A stretch of DNA of 64,000 nt from assembly GCA_019239415.1 (NCBI GenBank), contig JAFAZW010000039.1, forward strand, positions 25,018 through 89,017, given 5' to 3'. The stretch comes from Alphaproteobacteria bacterium. Its GTDB lineage: Bacteria > Pseudomonadota > Alphaproteobacteria > Sphingomonadales > Sphingomonadaceae. Below the pieces are notes generated by a model. The model saw only the letters and a program-made list of their open reading frames with translations, did no database searches and had not been told where the DNA came from. Made by a program: the position numbers and the translations under genes. Every line of letters starts with the position of its first letter. The stretch's first letter is position 1. Shown here piece by piece: positions 18,035-26,759 of the stretch.

Positions 18035-19183
18035 ATGGCGCAGCAGGCCGCGACGGTTTCGCCTTCTCCCGAGTCCGGGGCCCCACCCGCATTGACGCCT
18101 GCCGCCGCCGCGGCGGATCTGCCCCTCGAAGGGCCCTCGCCTGGCGGGGCGCCCGCGAGCGCGTGCGGGGCCGTCGACGCCGCCGCGCTCCCGGCCTTCC
18201 CTCACCGCCGCGAGGCGCCCCGGCCCTGCTACGGCGCGCTCGATCTCGGCACCAACAATTGCCGGCTGCTCATCGCGCGGCCGAACGAGGAGGGGTTCAC
18301 CGTCATCGACGCCTTCTCGCGGGTGGTGCGGCTGGGGGAGGGGCTGGCGACCTGCGGCAAGATCAGCGAGGCGGCCCAGGACCGGGCGGTCGCCGCGCTC
18401 GGCGTCTGCGCCGAGAAATTGCGGCGGCGGCGGGTGACGCTGGCGCGCTCGGTCGCGACCGAGGCGTGCCGGCGGGCGGTCAACGGCCGCCAGTTCGTCG
18501 AGCGGGTGCGGCAGGAGACCGGGGTGGTGCTCGAGATCATCTCCCCCGAGGAGGAGGCGCGGCTCGCCATGCTCGGCTGCCACCGGCTGCTCGAGCCGGG
18601 CGACGGGCCGGCGCTCATCTTCGACATCGGCGGCGGGTCGACCGAGCTCGTGCTCGTCGACACGGACGGCGACGAGACGCCCCGGATCAAATGCTGGTGG
18701 AGCGCGCCGTGGGGCGTGGTGTCGCTGACCGAGAGCGAGGGGCGCGTGTTCGCCGATGCGGCCGAGCGGCTGGCGGCGTTCGGGCGGATGAAGGAGCGGG
18801 TGCGCCACGCCTTCCGCCGCTTCGCCGAATTGCTCCCGGCCGACAAGGCGAACATCCGCCTGCTCGGCACGAGCGGGACGGTGACGACGCTCGCCAGCGT
18901 CTATCTCGCGCTGCCGACCTACGACCGGCGAATGGTCGATGGGCTCCTTATGCCGGTCAGTGCGATGCGCGAGGTCAATGCGATGCTGTCGGCGATGAGC
19001 GTCGAGGAGCGTTCGCAGCTCCCCTGCATCGGCCACGACCGCGCCGACCTCGTCGTCGCGGGCTGCGCGATCCTCGATGCGATCATGGACATGTGGCCGG
19101 CGGAGACCCTCGGCGTCGCCGACCGCGGCATCCGCGAGGGGATCTTGCGCACCCTCATGGCGCGGGACGGGTATCGGCTGTGA
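18035..19183 (+). CDS. Ppx/GppA family phosphatase (exopolyphosphatase)
   Basis: A 382-residue Ppx/GppA phosphatase of the ASKHA fold, which hydrolyses polyphosphate and/or pppGpp. The conserved part starts near residue 68 with CYGALDLGTNNCRLLIAR (phosphate 1 loop), continues with EIISPEEEARLA (catalytic Glu region) and FDIGGGSTELVLVD (phosphate 2 loop), and contains the GTSGTVTTLASV segment. The first 65 residues are Ala/Pro-rich and not conserved, so a later start is possible. It is followed by rlmE after a palindromic repeat. Confidence 0.9.
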   Translation: MAQQAATVSPSPESGAPPALTPAAAAADLPLEGPSPGGAPASACGAVDAAALPAFPHRREAPRPCYGALDLGTNNCRLLIARPNEEGFTVIDAFSRVVRLGEGLATCGKISEAAQDRAVAALGVCAEKLRRRRVTLARSVATEACRRAVNGRQFVERVRQETGVVLEIISPEEEARLAMLGCHRLLEPGDGPALIFDIGGGSTELVLVDTDGDETPRIKCWWSAPWGVVSLTESEGRVFADAAERLAAFGRMKERVRHAFRRFAELLPADKANIRLLGTSGTVTTLASVYLALPTYDRRMVDGLLMPVSAMREVNAMLSAMSVEERSQLPCIGHDRADLVVAGCAILDAIMDMWPAETLGVADRGIREGILRTLMARDGYRL

Positions 19184-19197
19184 AGAGGGGGAGGAGA

Positions 19198-19264
19198 GGG
19201 GACAGTCACTTTTCCCCGCGGCGGGTTCCGATGATTGCGACCGTACGGAAAAGTGACTGTCCCC
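19198..19264. repeat. GGGGACAGTCACTTTTCC inverted-repeat element
   Basis: An 18-bp perfect terminal inverted repeat (GGGGACAGTCACTTTTCC and its complement) around a 31-bp core, between ppx and rlmE. The same ends flank a different core at 28575-28640. The element ends 10 bases before the rlmE start codon, so it forms most of the rlmE leader. Confidence 0.8.
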
Positions 19265-19274
19265 GGCGGGCGTC

Positions 19275-19910
19275 GTGAAGCGCCTGCGCACGGCCAAGGG
19301 CCGCAAGGTGAGCTCGACCAAGTGGCTCGAGCGGCAGCTGAACGACCCCTATGTGAAGCGCGCCAAGGCGGAGGGCTATCGCTCGCGGGCGGCGTACAAG
19401 CTGATCGAGCTCGACGACCGGTTCGGGTTCCTCAAGGGGGCGGAACGGGTGGTGGACCTGGGCGTCGCGCCGGGGGGGTGGACGCAGGTGGTGCGGGGGC
19501 GCGTGCCGAAGGCGACGGTGGTGGGGATCGACTTCCTGCCGACCGAGCCGATCGAGGGCGCGACCCTGCTCCAGCTCGACTTCATGGACGAGACCGCGCC
19601 GGACCGTCTCAGGGAGGCGCTCGGCGGCCCCGCCGACCTCGTCCTCTCCGACATGGCCGCGAACACGGTCGGCCATCCGCAGACCGACCATCTGCGCACC
19701 ATGGCGCTGGTCGAGGCCGGGCTGGACTTCGCCGGCGAGGTGCTGAAGCCCGGCGGCGCCTACGTCGCCAAGGTGCTGGCCGGGGGCGCTGACAACACTC
19801 TCGTCGCGGAGCTCAAGCGCCGCTTTGCGACGGTCAAGCACGCCAAGCCGCCGGCGAGCCGCAAGGGCTCGTCGGAATGGTATGTCGTGGCGCAGGGCTT
19901 CAAGGGGTAG
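19275..19910 (+). CDS. rlmE: 23S rRNA 2'-O-ribose methyltransferase RlmE
   Basis: A 211-residue FtsJ/RrmJ-type methyltransferase that methylates the 2'-OH of U2552 (E. coli numbering) in the 23S rRNA A loop, late in 50S assembly. The SAM-binding motif is [15 protein letters not shown]. The K-D-K-E catalytic set is visible as Lys42 (SRAAYKL), Asp126 (LVLSDMA), Lys166 (AYVAKVL) and Glu201 (SSEWYVVA). Translation starts at GTG just after a palindromic repeat. Confidence 0.95.
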   Translation: MKRLRTAKGRKVSSTKWLERQLNDPYVKRAKAEGYRSRAAYKLIELDDRFGFLKGAERVVDLGVAPGGWTQVVRGRVPKATVVGIDFLPTEPIEGATLLQLDFMDETAPDRLREALGGPADLVLSDMAANTVGHPQTDHLRTMALVEAGLDFAGEVLKPGGAYVAKVLAGGADNTLVAELKRRFATVKHAKPPASRKGSSEWYVVAQGFKG

Positions 19911-19923
19911 ATCCGGAGTCCGC

Positions 19924-20047
19924 CGTCATCCCGGGAGGGCACCCATCGAAGTGCTACTTCGATGGGACCCCGAAAGCCGGGATCTCGTCGGGTGAAGAAC
20001 GCCGGCGCCTCTCCTCGGGGAGATCCCGGCTTTCGCCGGGATGACGG
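19924..20047. repeat. REP-like doublet with a nested palindrome in one arm
   Basis: The outer arms belong to the CCCGGCGAAAGCCGGG family. The left arm is interrupted in its loop by a second hairpin at 19942-19966 (arms CCCATCGAAGT/ACTTCGATGGG), giving a nested structure. It lies between convergent rlmE and the flavoprotein gene and may also act as a terminator. Confidence 0.75.
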
Positions 20048-20053
20048 TTGAGT

Positions 20054-20668
20054 TCAGCCCGACCCCGGATACGGCTGGTCCTTGAGCAGCCGCGCCAGGT
20101 GCGCGGCGTTGGAGGCGCACATCGCCGCCGTCTCGCGCACCTTGTCCGGCGCCTTCGGCAACTGGTTGAAGTCGGTCTTCGCCATCGCCTCGCCGACCCA
20201 GTAGCAGACCGCCGCGGCGGGGATCGTCCAGCCGGTGTCCGAGAGCGCCTGGTAGAGCTCGGCCGAGACATGGTGGGCGCCGTCCTCGTTGCCGACCACC
20301 GCGACAAGCGCGACCTTGCCGGTGCTCGGCATCCGCCCCTTGTCGTCCGTCTCGGAGAGAAAGGCGTCCATCCGCTCGAGGACGCGCTTGGCGATGCTGG
20401 AGGGCTGGCCCATCCAGATCGGCGTGCCGAAGAGGAGGATGTCGTGGTCCAGGATATTGCGGCGGAGGGCCGGCCACGCGTCGCCCTCGCCCTCGTCGGA
20501 ACTGACGCCCGGCTTGACGTCGTGGTCGGCGATGCGGATCGTGCCGCCGAACGCGACTGCGCGCTTCGCGAGTTCCGCGATGAGCAGGCCGATCATCGCG
20601 TCGGTCGAGCTGTCGCCGCTGCCGCGGCGTTTGAGGCTGCAGTTGATCGCGATCGCGCTCAGCGGCAT
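20054..20668 (-). CDS. Flavodoxin-like NAD(P)H-dependent oxidoreductase
   Basis: A 204-residue flavoprotein of the NADPH-dependent FMN reductase/flavodoxin-like fold. It begins with the strand-loop AIAINCSLKRRGSGDSST that binds the FMN phosphate, continues with ILLFGTPIWMGQPSSIAKR (flavin ring contact) and VALVAVVGNEDGAHHVSAEL. Such enzymes reduce quinones or other acceptors. Specific substrate is unknown. It is transcribed convergently to rlmE. Confidence 0.8.
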   Translation of the reverse strand: MPLSAIAINCSLKRRGSGDSSTDAMIGLLIAELAKRAVAFGGTIRIADHDVKPGVSSDEGEGDAWPALRRNILDHDILLFGTPIWMGQPSSIAKRVLERMDAFLSETDDKGRMPSTGKVALVAVVGNEDGAHHVSAELYQALSDTGWTIPAAAVCYWVGEAMAKTDFNQLPKAPDKVRETAAMCASNAAHLARLLKDQPYPGSG

Positions 20669-20796
20669 GCCCTTCCTCCTGTTCCGTTCAGCCTATCGGG
20701 CAGACGCGCCGGCGCGCCGTCCGTTCCCGCGGCGCAACCAAAGCGTCCCCCGATCATTGCAGCCCCGTCACTCCTCCAGAGAAGGACTTTGACGTT

Positions 20797-21180
20797 ATGC
20801 GTAAACTTGTGATGTGCGCCCTCCTCGCGGCGGCGCCGCTCTCCGCCTGCACGACCTATGGCGACGGCTACGGCTATCGCGACGGCTATCGCGACGGTTA
20901 CGGCTATGCCCCGCGCGGCGATTGGGCCGCCGAATATCGCGAAGGCGCGTACGAGCCTTATGCGCTCGGCGCGAACGACTATGTCTATCGCGGCCAGGAC
21001 GGCCGCTATTATTGCCGCCGCCATGACGGCACGGTCGGCCTCGTCATCGGCGCCGGCGTCGGCGCGTTGCTCGGCAACGCCATCGCGCCCCGCGGCTCGA
21101 AGACCCTCGGCGCGATCCTCGGCGGCGCCGCCGGCGGCGCCGTCGGCTATTCCGCCGACCGCGACGTCCGCTGTCAGTAA
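20797..21180 (+). CDS. Glycine-zipper 2TM lipoprotein
   Basis: A 127-residue outer-membrane-type lipoprotein with signal peptide and lipobox L15-S-A-C18. A Tyr/Gly/Asp repeat follows (GYRDGYRDGYGY). The C-terminal half is a glycine zipper (GLVIGAGVGALLGNAIAPRGSKTLGAILGGAAGGAVG). Related proteins (17 kDa antigen family) are envelope lipoproteins of unclear function. A terminator-like hairpin follows the gene. Confidence 0.85.
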   Translation: MRKLVMCALLAAAPLSACTTYGDGYGYRDGYRDGYGYAPRGDWAAEYREGAYEPYALGANDYVYRGQDGRYYCRRHDGTVGLVIGAGVGALLGNAIAPRGSKTLGAILGGAAGGAVGYSADRDVRCQ

Positions 21181-21188
21181 GGCGATGA

Positions 21189-21212
21189 GGGGAGGGCGTT
21201 CACGCTCTCCCC
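21189..21212 (+). terminator. Terminator-like hairpin
   Basis: A 10-bp stem GGGGAGGGCG/CGCTCTCCCC (one G-T pair) with a TTCA loop, just after the glycine-zipper gene. It lacks a long T-tract. Confidence 0.55.
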
Positions 21213-21420
21213 GCCCGCGTCGGCGCCGACGCTCCCAAATCGCGCGCTTTCGCCCTCACGCGCCCTTGACTCGCCGCGTGCCGGAACCTATCTGCCGGCC
21301 ATCCCGATAACCGGCCGACCGGCGGCGCCTCCGTGCGCTCGCCGCTTTTGTCCGTGTCCGGGACTGACGCTTTGAGATGGGAGGGTCGCCAGCCCTCCTG
21401 TGGAGCAGGAGATAGAGTGT

Positions 21421-21789
21421 ATGGCACGTATTGCGGGCGTGAACATCCCGACCAACAAGCGCGTTGAGATTGCCCTGACCTACATCCACGGGATCGGGCG
21501 GACCAAGGCCAAGGAGATCACCCACAAGCTCGGCATCGCCGCCGAGCGCCGGGTGCAGGATTTGACCGACCAGGAAGTCCTCCACATCCGCGAGATGATC
21601 GACAGCGACTATAGCGTCGAGGGCGACCTCCGCCGCGAAGTGGCGATGAACATCAAGCGGCTGATGGACCTCGCCAGCTATCGCGGCCTCCGCCACAGGA
21701 AGGGCCTCCCCGTCCGCGGCCAGCGCACCCACACCAACGCGCGCACCCGCAAGGGCAAGGCCAAGCCGATCGCCGGAAAGAAGAAGTAA
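21421..21789 (+). CDS. rpsM: 30S ribosomal protein S13
   Basis: A 122-residue S13, complete from [20 protein letters not shown] to the basic tail [10 protein letters not shown], with the helix-hairpin-helix [12 protein letters not shown] and the head/tail motif [18 protein letters not shown]. The ATG at 21421 lies shortly after a GCAGGAG ribosome site. S13 contacts 23S rRNA and P-site tRNA in the 30S head. It is the first gene of an rpsM-rpsK-rpoA cluster; secY or adk, the usual upstream neighbours, are absent here. Confidence 0.98.
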   Translation: MARIAGVNIPTNKRVEIALTYIHGIGRTKAKEITHKLGIAAERRVQDLTDQEVLHIREMIDSDYSVEGDLRREVAMNIKRLMDLASYRGLRHRKGLPVRGQRTHTNARTRKGKAKPIAGKKK

Positions 21790-21876
21790 GGCGCCCGCGC
21801 CTCCTTCCTTCCGCCGGAGCAGGCCGAAGCCCGCCTCCGCGCCAGTCAACTGATCAGGTTAGGGACTACCAACCAA

Positions 21877-22266
21877 ATGGCACGCGAACCCCAGCGCCTC
21901 CGCCGCCGCGAGCGCAAGAACATCACCGCCGGCGTCGCCCACGTCAACGCCAGCTTCAACAACACGATGATCACCATCACCGACGCGCAGGGCAACGCCA
22001 TCGCCTGGTCGTCGGCCGGCATGATGGGCTTCAAGGGGTCGCGCAAGTCGACTCCCTATGCCGCCCAGGTCGCCGCCGAGGACGCCGGCAAGAAGGCCGC
22101 CGAGCACGGCGTCCGCACCCTCGAGGTGGAAGTGAAGGGCCCCGGCTCCGGCCGCGAGAGCGCGCTCCGCGCCCTCCAGGCCGTCGGCTTCCAGATCACC
22201 TCGATCCGCGACGTCACGCCGATCCCGCACAACGGCGTCCGGCCGTCCAAGCGCCGGCGCGTCTGA
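21877..22266 (+). CDS. rpsK: 30S ribosomal protein S11
   Basis: A 129-residue S11 with the conserved [20 protein letters not shown] start, [20 protein letters not shown] core and the terminal [19 protein letters not shown]11 forms part of the 30S platform near the Shine-Dalgarno duplex. Between this gene and rpoA lies a tandem hairpin repeat (22272-22330). Confidence 0.98.
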   Translation: MAREPQRLRRRERKNITAGVAHVNASFNNTMITITDAQGNAIAWSSAGMMGFKGSRKSTPYAAQVAAEDAGKKAAEHGVRTLEVEVKGPGSGRESALRALQAVGFQITSIRDVTPIPHNGVRPSKRRRV

Positions 22267-22271
22267 TTCTC

Positions 22272-22330
22272 GGGGACACGCTATTGCGTGTCCCCGCCGC
22301 AGAAGTGGGGACACGCAATAGCGTGTCCCC
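22272..22330. repeat. Tandem mirror-image hairpins between rpsK and rpoA
   Basis: Two 24-bp hairpins (22272-22295 and 22307-22330) with GGGGACACGC/GCGTGTCCCC stems; the second is the exact reverse complement of the first. Both would fold in the mRNA between rpsK and rpoA. They belong to the GGGGAC...GTCCCC palindrome group also seen at 40073-40109 and 63169-63205. Confidence 0.85.
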
Positions 22331-22358
22331 GTCGGAACACGAAAGCCAGAGGAAGCAC

Positions 22359-23426
22359 ATGGCCGTCAACGCAAAGAACTGGCAGGAAATGAAGAAGCCC
22401 AACGCCCTCGAGAAGAAGGCCGCCGGCGGCGACGCGCGCCGCCGCGCCACCTTCGTCGCCGAGCCGCTCGAGCGCGGCTTCGGCCTCACCCTTGGCAACT
22501 CGCTGCGCCGGGTGCTGCTGTCGTCGCTCCAGGGCGCGGCGGTGACCTCGATCCGCATCGAGGGCGTGCTGCACGAGTTCAGCAGCCTCGCGGGCGTGCG
22601 CGAGGACATTACCGACCTCGTCCTCAACGTGAAGCAGATCGCGCTCAGGATGGAGGGCGACCAGCCCAAGCGGCTGCAGCTGTCGGCGACCGGCCCCGGC
22701 GAAGTCACGGCCGGCCAGATCGCCACCACCGGCGACATCGAGGTGATGAACCCGGGCCTGGTGCTGTGCCACCTCGACGAGGGCGCGACGCTCAACATGG
22801 AGCTCGCGGTCGAAGCCGGCAAGGGCTACGTCCCCGCCGCCGCCAACCGTCCGGCCGACGCGCCGATCGGCCTCATCCCGGTCGACGCGCTGTACAGCCC
22901 GGTGCGCCAGGTCAGCTACAAGGTCGAGAACACCCGCGTCGGCCAGGAGCTCGACTACGACAAGCTGACGCTGACCATCGAGACCGACGGCACCGTCACC
23001 CCGGACGACGCGCTCGCTTATGCCGCGCGGATCCTCCAGGACCAGCTGCAGCTGTTCGTCCACTTCGACGACGGCATGACGATGGTGAGCGCCCCCGCGG
23101 GCGGCCTCTCCTCGGTCTCCTCGGCGGACGCCGACCACGACGCCAACCAGCTCAACCGCTACCTCCTGAAGAAGGTCGACGAGCTGGAGCTGTCGGTCCG
23201 GAGCGCCAACTGCCTCAAGAACGACAACATCATCTATATCGGCGATCTCGTGCAGAAGACCGAAGCGGAGATGCTGCGGACTCCCAATTTTGGCCGCAAG
23301 TCTCTCAACGAGATCAAGGAGGTCCTTTCCAGCATGGGGCTGCGGCTGGGGATGGATATCCCGGGCTGGCCGCCGGAAAATATCGAAGAGATGGCGAAGA
23401 AGCTCGAGCAGGAATTGCTTGGTTAA
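22359..23426 (+). CDS. rpoA: DNA-directed RNA polymerase subunit alpha
   Basis: A 355-residue alpha subunit. The N-terminal assembly domain holds [25 protein letters not shown] and the C-terminal domain (from about residue 265) holds [22 protein letters not shown] and the DNA/activator-binding [21 protein letters not shown]. The ATG at 22359 follows GAGGAAG. A strong terminator hairpin follows. rplQ, the usual next gene, is not present here or elsewhere in the window. Confidence 0.98.
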   Translation: MAVNAKNWQEMKKPNALEKKAAGGDARRRATFVAEPLERGFGLTLGNSLRRVLLSSLQGAAVTSIRIEGVLHEFSSLAGVREDITDLVLNVKQIALRMEGDQPKRLQLSATGPGEVTAGQIATTGDIEVMNPGLVLCHLDEGATLNMELAVEAGKGYVPAAANRPADAPIGLIPVDALYSPVRQVSYKVENTRVGQELDYDKLTLTIETDGTVTPDDALAYAARILQDQLQLFVHFDDGMTMVSAPAGGLSSVSSADADHDANQLNRYLLKKVDELELSVRSANCLKNDNIIYIGDLVQKTEAEMLRTPNFGRKSLNEIKEVLSSMGLRLGMDIPGWPPENIEEMAKKLEQELLG

Positions 23427-23818
23427 CTTCCCATTGAGTGTGAATGGCACGAAAGGCCGTCCCGAGAGGGGCGGCCTTATCGCATCTCTCAACGTCCATA
23501 GACGGCACCCCGGCAGGTCCTCCGGCCCAGACGCGGAGAAGAGCCGTTTTGAATTCACCGGCGTGCCCGCTTGGTGAAGGGCGGCAACGCGAGTCAGCGA
23601 AGCTGACGGACGGAAACTGGACGGGGGCCGTGCGGTCTACCGTCGCTGATCGCGAGGTGCGAGCGGCGCCTAGCAACCGCTGGGCGACTTTATTTCCCAA
23701 GCGAAGCTGGTACAACCTCCCCATCCCGCGGCGTAAGTGATGATGTCCAACTCTCCGATGCTACGGCAGATCAATAGCGGCGTGACCATAGCATCGGATA
23801 AGTAAGGGTGGGCGACCG
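23427..23818. other. Intergenic region after rpoA, no gene recognised
   Basis: Apart from the rpoA terminator, this 390-bp gap holds a short perfect hairpin (GTCAGC-GAA-GCTGAC at 23593-23607) and no credible coding frame. No rplQ remnant was seen. It forms the left flank of the CHAT/MBL module and probably holds its promoter. Confidence 0.6.
23453..23478 (+). terminator. rpoA operon terminator
   Basis: An 11-bp stem AAGGCCGTCCC/GGGGCGGCCTT (one T-G pair) with a GAGA loop, 26 bases after the rpoA stop. The downstream T-tract is weak. Confidence 0.7.
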
Positions 23819-26743
23819 ATGAGTCCGGAATTTCTGGCCGACTGGCTCAGGGGCGTGGACGAGGCGGCGCGTCCATCGGCGGTCTTCGGTCTCGGCGTGA
23901 TGGTCGACGGACGTTGGACACTTTCGCAAGCCGATTGGGCGGAGGCGAAGAGTCTGGCCGCAGCCGGTCCCGAAGCCATCGCGTCATGGTTCCGGTCACG
24001 ATGGGCCGAGCTCCAGCGCTCCGATCATTGGAGGGCGCGCCTGACATGGAGCGGCGGCGACCACGAGGCTTGGGAAGCGCTGCGGGCGATCTTCGATGCA
24101 GCCGCGGTTTCGGGAGCCTGGCGCGAGCTCGCGCGCCATGCCGACAGCGCCCCCCGCGCGGGGCGCGGCGTCGATCTGGAAATCCGATTCGATTTCGAGC
24201 GGCCGACTTCGGAAGCCGAGGCAGTGTTCCGCTGGCTCAGCGAGCTCGCCTGGAAGCCGGGCTCGGGGATCGGCGGATGGTATCTCGCCGGTTGGCGCTG
24301 GGGCGCCGACGGACGCTCGTCCTGGCATTGGCCGCTGCGGCTGGGCTTCCTTGCGGACGAAGGTTCGCAAATGTTGGTCGATGCCTATCGCGGAATGGAC
24401 GACCACTCCTGGGTGAGGAAGCTCAGCGTCGCGGTCGAGGTGGAGCGACTCGGGCTCCCCTGCGATCTGCTGCTTTCGCCGCTCGATGTGGGCGCCACGG
24501 AGGAGGCGCTGCGCCGCGCCAGGACGGAGGCGAGCGCCGTGCTGCTCGTCGGCGCGGACAACCTGCCGGGCGAGCTGAGCGGTCCGGTGGGAACGCTCAA
24601 GGATCTCAGCAACGCCGCGACCGTCGGATTCATTGCGCGGCCGCTCGACGTGGCTTTTGTGGTCGAGCTGGTCCGACATCTCAGCCACGACGATTTTCTC
24701 GACGCTGCGCTCGCCCGCACCTGCGAAGGCAGCGTCGCTCCCCCGGTCATCGCCTCCAACCCGCACGCGATGGTCCGGACGCGGATCAGCCGGTTAGGCG
24801 GTCGATGGTCGCATCGGCTGGAGCGGCGCGGCGATGCCTCGGGCGCAGCGCGCATGCGAAGCGTGGCAGAATCGCCCTTTCTCGCCGAGGACGGCGCGGC
24901 GAGCGCCATGCTCGAAGTCGCGGAGTCGACCGGCGCGCTCCGCCGGACACCGCGCTATTTGAACGCGGGCGTCTGGGCGCTCGATCCTGACGCCCGCTGG
25001 CAGGAGGAGCTGGATCCGGCGCCCGCGCTCCATCGCAATGCCTGGAGCATCGTCGCAGCGGGCCTTGGCTCAACGCCGCCACGCGAATCCGAAGCCGTCA
25101 CTCCATTCCCCGACGAGTCGATCGACTGGGACGGAGTGACGCGACTCACCATCGCCGTCGCGGCACCCGGGTGCGATGTTCAGGCGGCCTATGAGGCCGA
25201 CGCGCTTGTCGCAAGGGACGGGCGGCTCTTCACGAGGGACCGCGGAGCCAGGAGACGACCGGTTCTAGCGCCCTTTGACTTTGGCAAGTTCGAGGATACG
25301 GCCGTCGGCGAGATCGCCGCCGGCGAGACAGGCGGCAGCAGCCTGGCGGCGTTCTTCGTCCGGCCACGCGGCGAACTCGAGACGTTCAAAGCGCGCATCC
25401 TGGTGATGCACGGCAATCGTGTCCTCCAGACTGCGATCCTCGAGGGCGCCATCGACGACGCTGCTGTACGACCGCCGAGACTCGTGCGGGGGAGCATCGG
25501 CGAAGGGCGACGGGATGAACGCCCCACGACCATTCGCCTGCGCACCGAAGGAGTCGTCCGGGCCGATTTGGGGGATCTCGACGATCGGCGCCCGTTCGAC
25601 TTGGCGATCCTCACCAACGACAGCCTGACCGGCGATCGGCAATGGACGGCGATCGCCGACGGACAGGTGATGCTGCGCGATTTTGGTGACCTGGAGGGCG
25701 TTCCGGCGCGAATTCAGAAGCGGCTGCAGCAATTGGTGTATGAGCCCGAACGCTTCGCCGAGCCGGGATGCGAAGCGTCGACAGTCGCGCTCAAGCAACT
25801 GGCGAACGAAGGCGTGCTGATCCGCGACGCGCTCAAGGATGCGGGTCTGGGGCGGATCCTCGAGCGTGATCCGCAGCGGATCCAGCTGGTCTCGGCAAAG
25901 CCCGACGCCATCCTCCCGATCGAGTTCGTCTATGACGGGTTGGCCCCGGAGGACGGGGCGGTGGCATGTCCAGGAGAGGCTCAAGCGCTCGCGAAGGGCG
26001 ATTGCGGCCAATGTCCGCATCGCGCGAGCAGGCTGCACATCTGCGCAATGCGGTTTTGGGGGGTGCGCAAGGTCATCGAGCGGCAGCTCTATGACGCGGC
26101 TTCCGCACCCGACCGGGACACCGTCGCGATGAGCCCGTCGCCGGCCGGCCGGCCGTTCGCCCGACCAGCAATGCGGCTCTTCGCCTGCGCGGATCGGGCG
26201 GCGTCGCATCCTGCGGGCGCCGACGCGATCCGCACGCTTTGCGCACGGCTCAGCGGCGCGACCGCGGGAACCTGGGATGAGTGGCGTGAACGGATCGCCA
26301 AGGATTCGCCCGGCCTGCTGCTGCTGCTCCCGCATACCGACAGCGACGAAAACGGCGAATATCTCGAAATCGGTACCGGCCAGTTGCTGGGAAGTGCCCA
26401 GATCGCCTGCGATGTGGTTGGCAGCGAAGAGCCCGTTCTCGTCGTTCTCCTCGGTTGCGAGACCGCCGCGGCCGACATCTCCTATGCCAAGTTCATCGGC
26501 AGGTTTCGCCATGCGCGCGCGTCGGTCGTGATCGGGACGCTGATGCCGGTGCTCGGCCGTCATGCGGCGCCGGTCGCGGAGTCGCTGCTCGCCCAGCTCG
26601 AACATTACTGGGAGCGGCCGGGCGGCGCGGCGACGGTCGGTGACGCGATCGCGGCGATGCGGCGCGACCTCCTCGAGAAAGGCTTGCCGGTCGGCCTCGC
26701 CGTCGTGGCGATCGGCGATGCCGACTGGCTGATAGGAGGCTGA
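23819..26743 (+). CDS. Large protein with C-terminal CHAT-type (caspase-like) protease domain
   Basis: A 974-residue cytoplasmic protein without signal peptide or membrane segments. The C-terminal 200 residues (from MRLFACADRAASHP) look like a CHAT protease: His839 in LLLLLPHTD and Cys880 in VLVVLLGCETA form the expected catalytic pair, followed by VVIGTLMPVLGRHAAPVAESLL, as in caspase-like folds. Just before it is a probable zinc site, C717, C729, C732 and C742 (with H734, H740), next to FWGVRKVIERQ. The first 700 residues are not recognised and probably serve sensing or regulation. The next gene, 16 bases downstream, is an MBL-fold hydrolase. CHAT proteases act in bacterial conflict systems (for example with type III-E CRISPR); a defence role here is inference. 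Confidence 0.8.
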   Translation: MSPEFLADWLRGVDEAARPSAVFGLGVMVDGRWTLSQADWAEAKSLAAAGPEAIASWFRSRWAELQRSDHWRARLTWSGGDHEAWEALRAIFDAAAVSGAWRELARHADSAPRAGRGVDLEIRFDFERPTSEAEAVFRWLSELAWKPGSGIGGWYLAGWRWGADGRSSWHWPLRLGFLADEGSQMLVDAYRGMDDHSWVRKLSVAVEVERLGLPCDLLLSPLDVGATEEALRRARTEASAVLLVGADNLPGELSGPVGTLKDLSNAATVGFIARPLDVAFVVELVRHLSHDDFLDAALARTCEGSVAPPVIASNPHAMVRTRISRLGGRWSHRLERRGDASGAARMRSVAESPFLAEDGAASAMLEVAESTGALRRTPRYLNAGVWALDPDARWQEELDPAPALHRNAWSIVAAGLGSTPPRESEAVTPFPDESIDWDGVTRLTIAVAAPGCDVQAAYEADALVARDGRLFTRDRGARRRPVLAPFDFGKFEDTAVGEIAAGETGGSSLAAFFVRPRGELETFKARILVMHGNRVLQTAILEGAIDDAAVRPPRLVRGSIGEGRRDERPTTIRLRTEGVVRADLGDLDDRRPFDLAILTNDSLTGDRQWTAIADGQVMLRDFGDLEGVPARIQKRLQQLVYEPERFAEPGCEASTVALKQLANEGVLIRDALKDAGLGRILERDPQRIQLVSAKPDAILPIEFVYDGLAPEDGAVACPGEAQALAKGDCGQCPHRASRLHICAMRFWGVRKVIERQLYDAASAPDRDTVAMSPSPAGRPFARPAMRLFACADRAASHPAGADAIRTLCARLSGATAGTWDEWRERIAKDSPGLLLLLPHTDSDENGEYLEIGTGQLLGSAQIACDVVGSEEPVLVVLLGCETAAADISYAKFIGRFRHARASVVIGTLMPVLGRHAAPVAESLLAQLEHYWERPGGAATVGDAIAAMRRDLLEKGLPVGLAVVAIGDADWLIGG

Positions 26744-26759
26744 GACGCTCACGCTGACC

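Noticed and set aside
17669..19321. 550-codon minus-strand frame including the toxin remnant
   Set aside because: Only the last 64 codons resemble a protein family; the remainder is antisense to ppx.
23427..23818. Possible rplQ remnant after rpoA
   Set aside because: No frame with the L17 start or conserved motifs was found on either strand.
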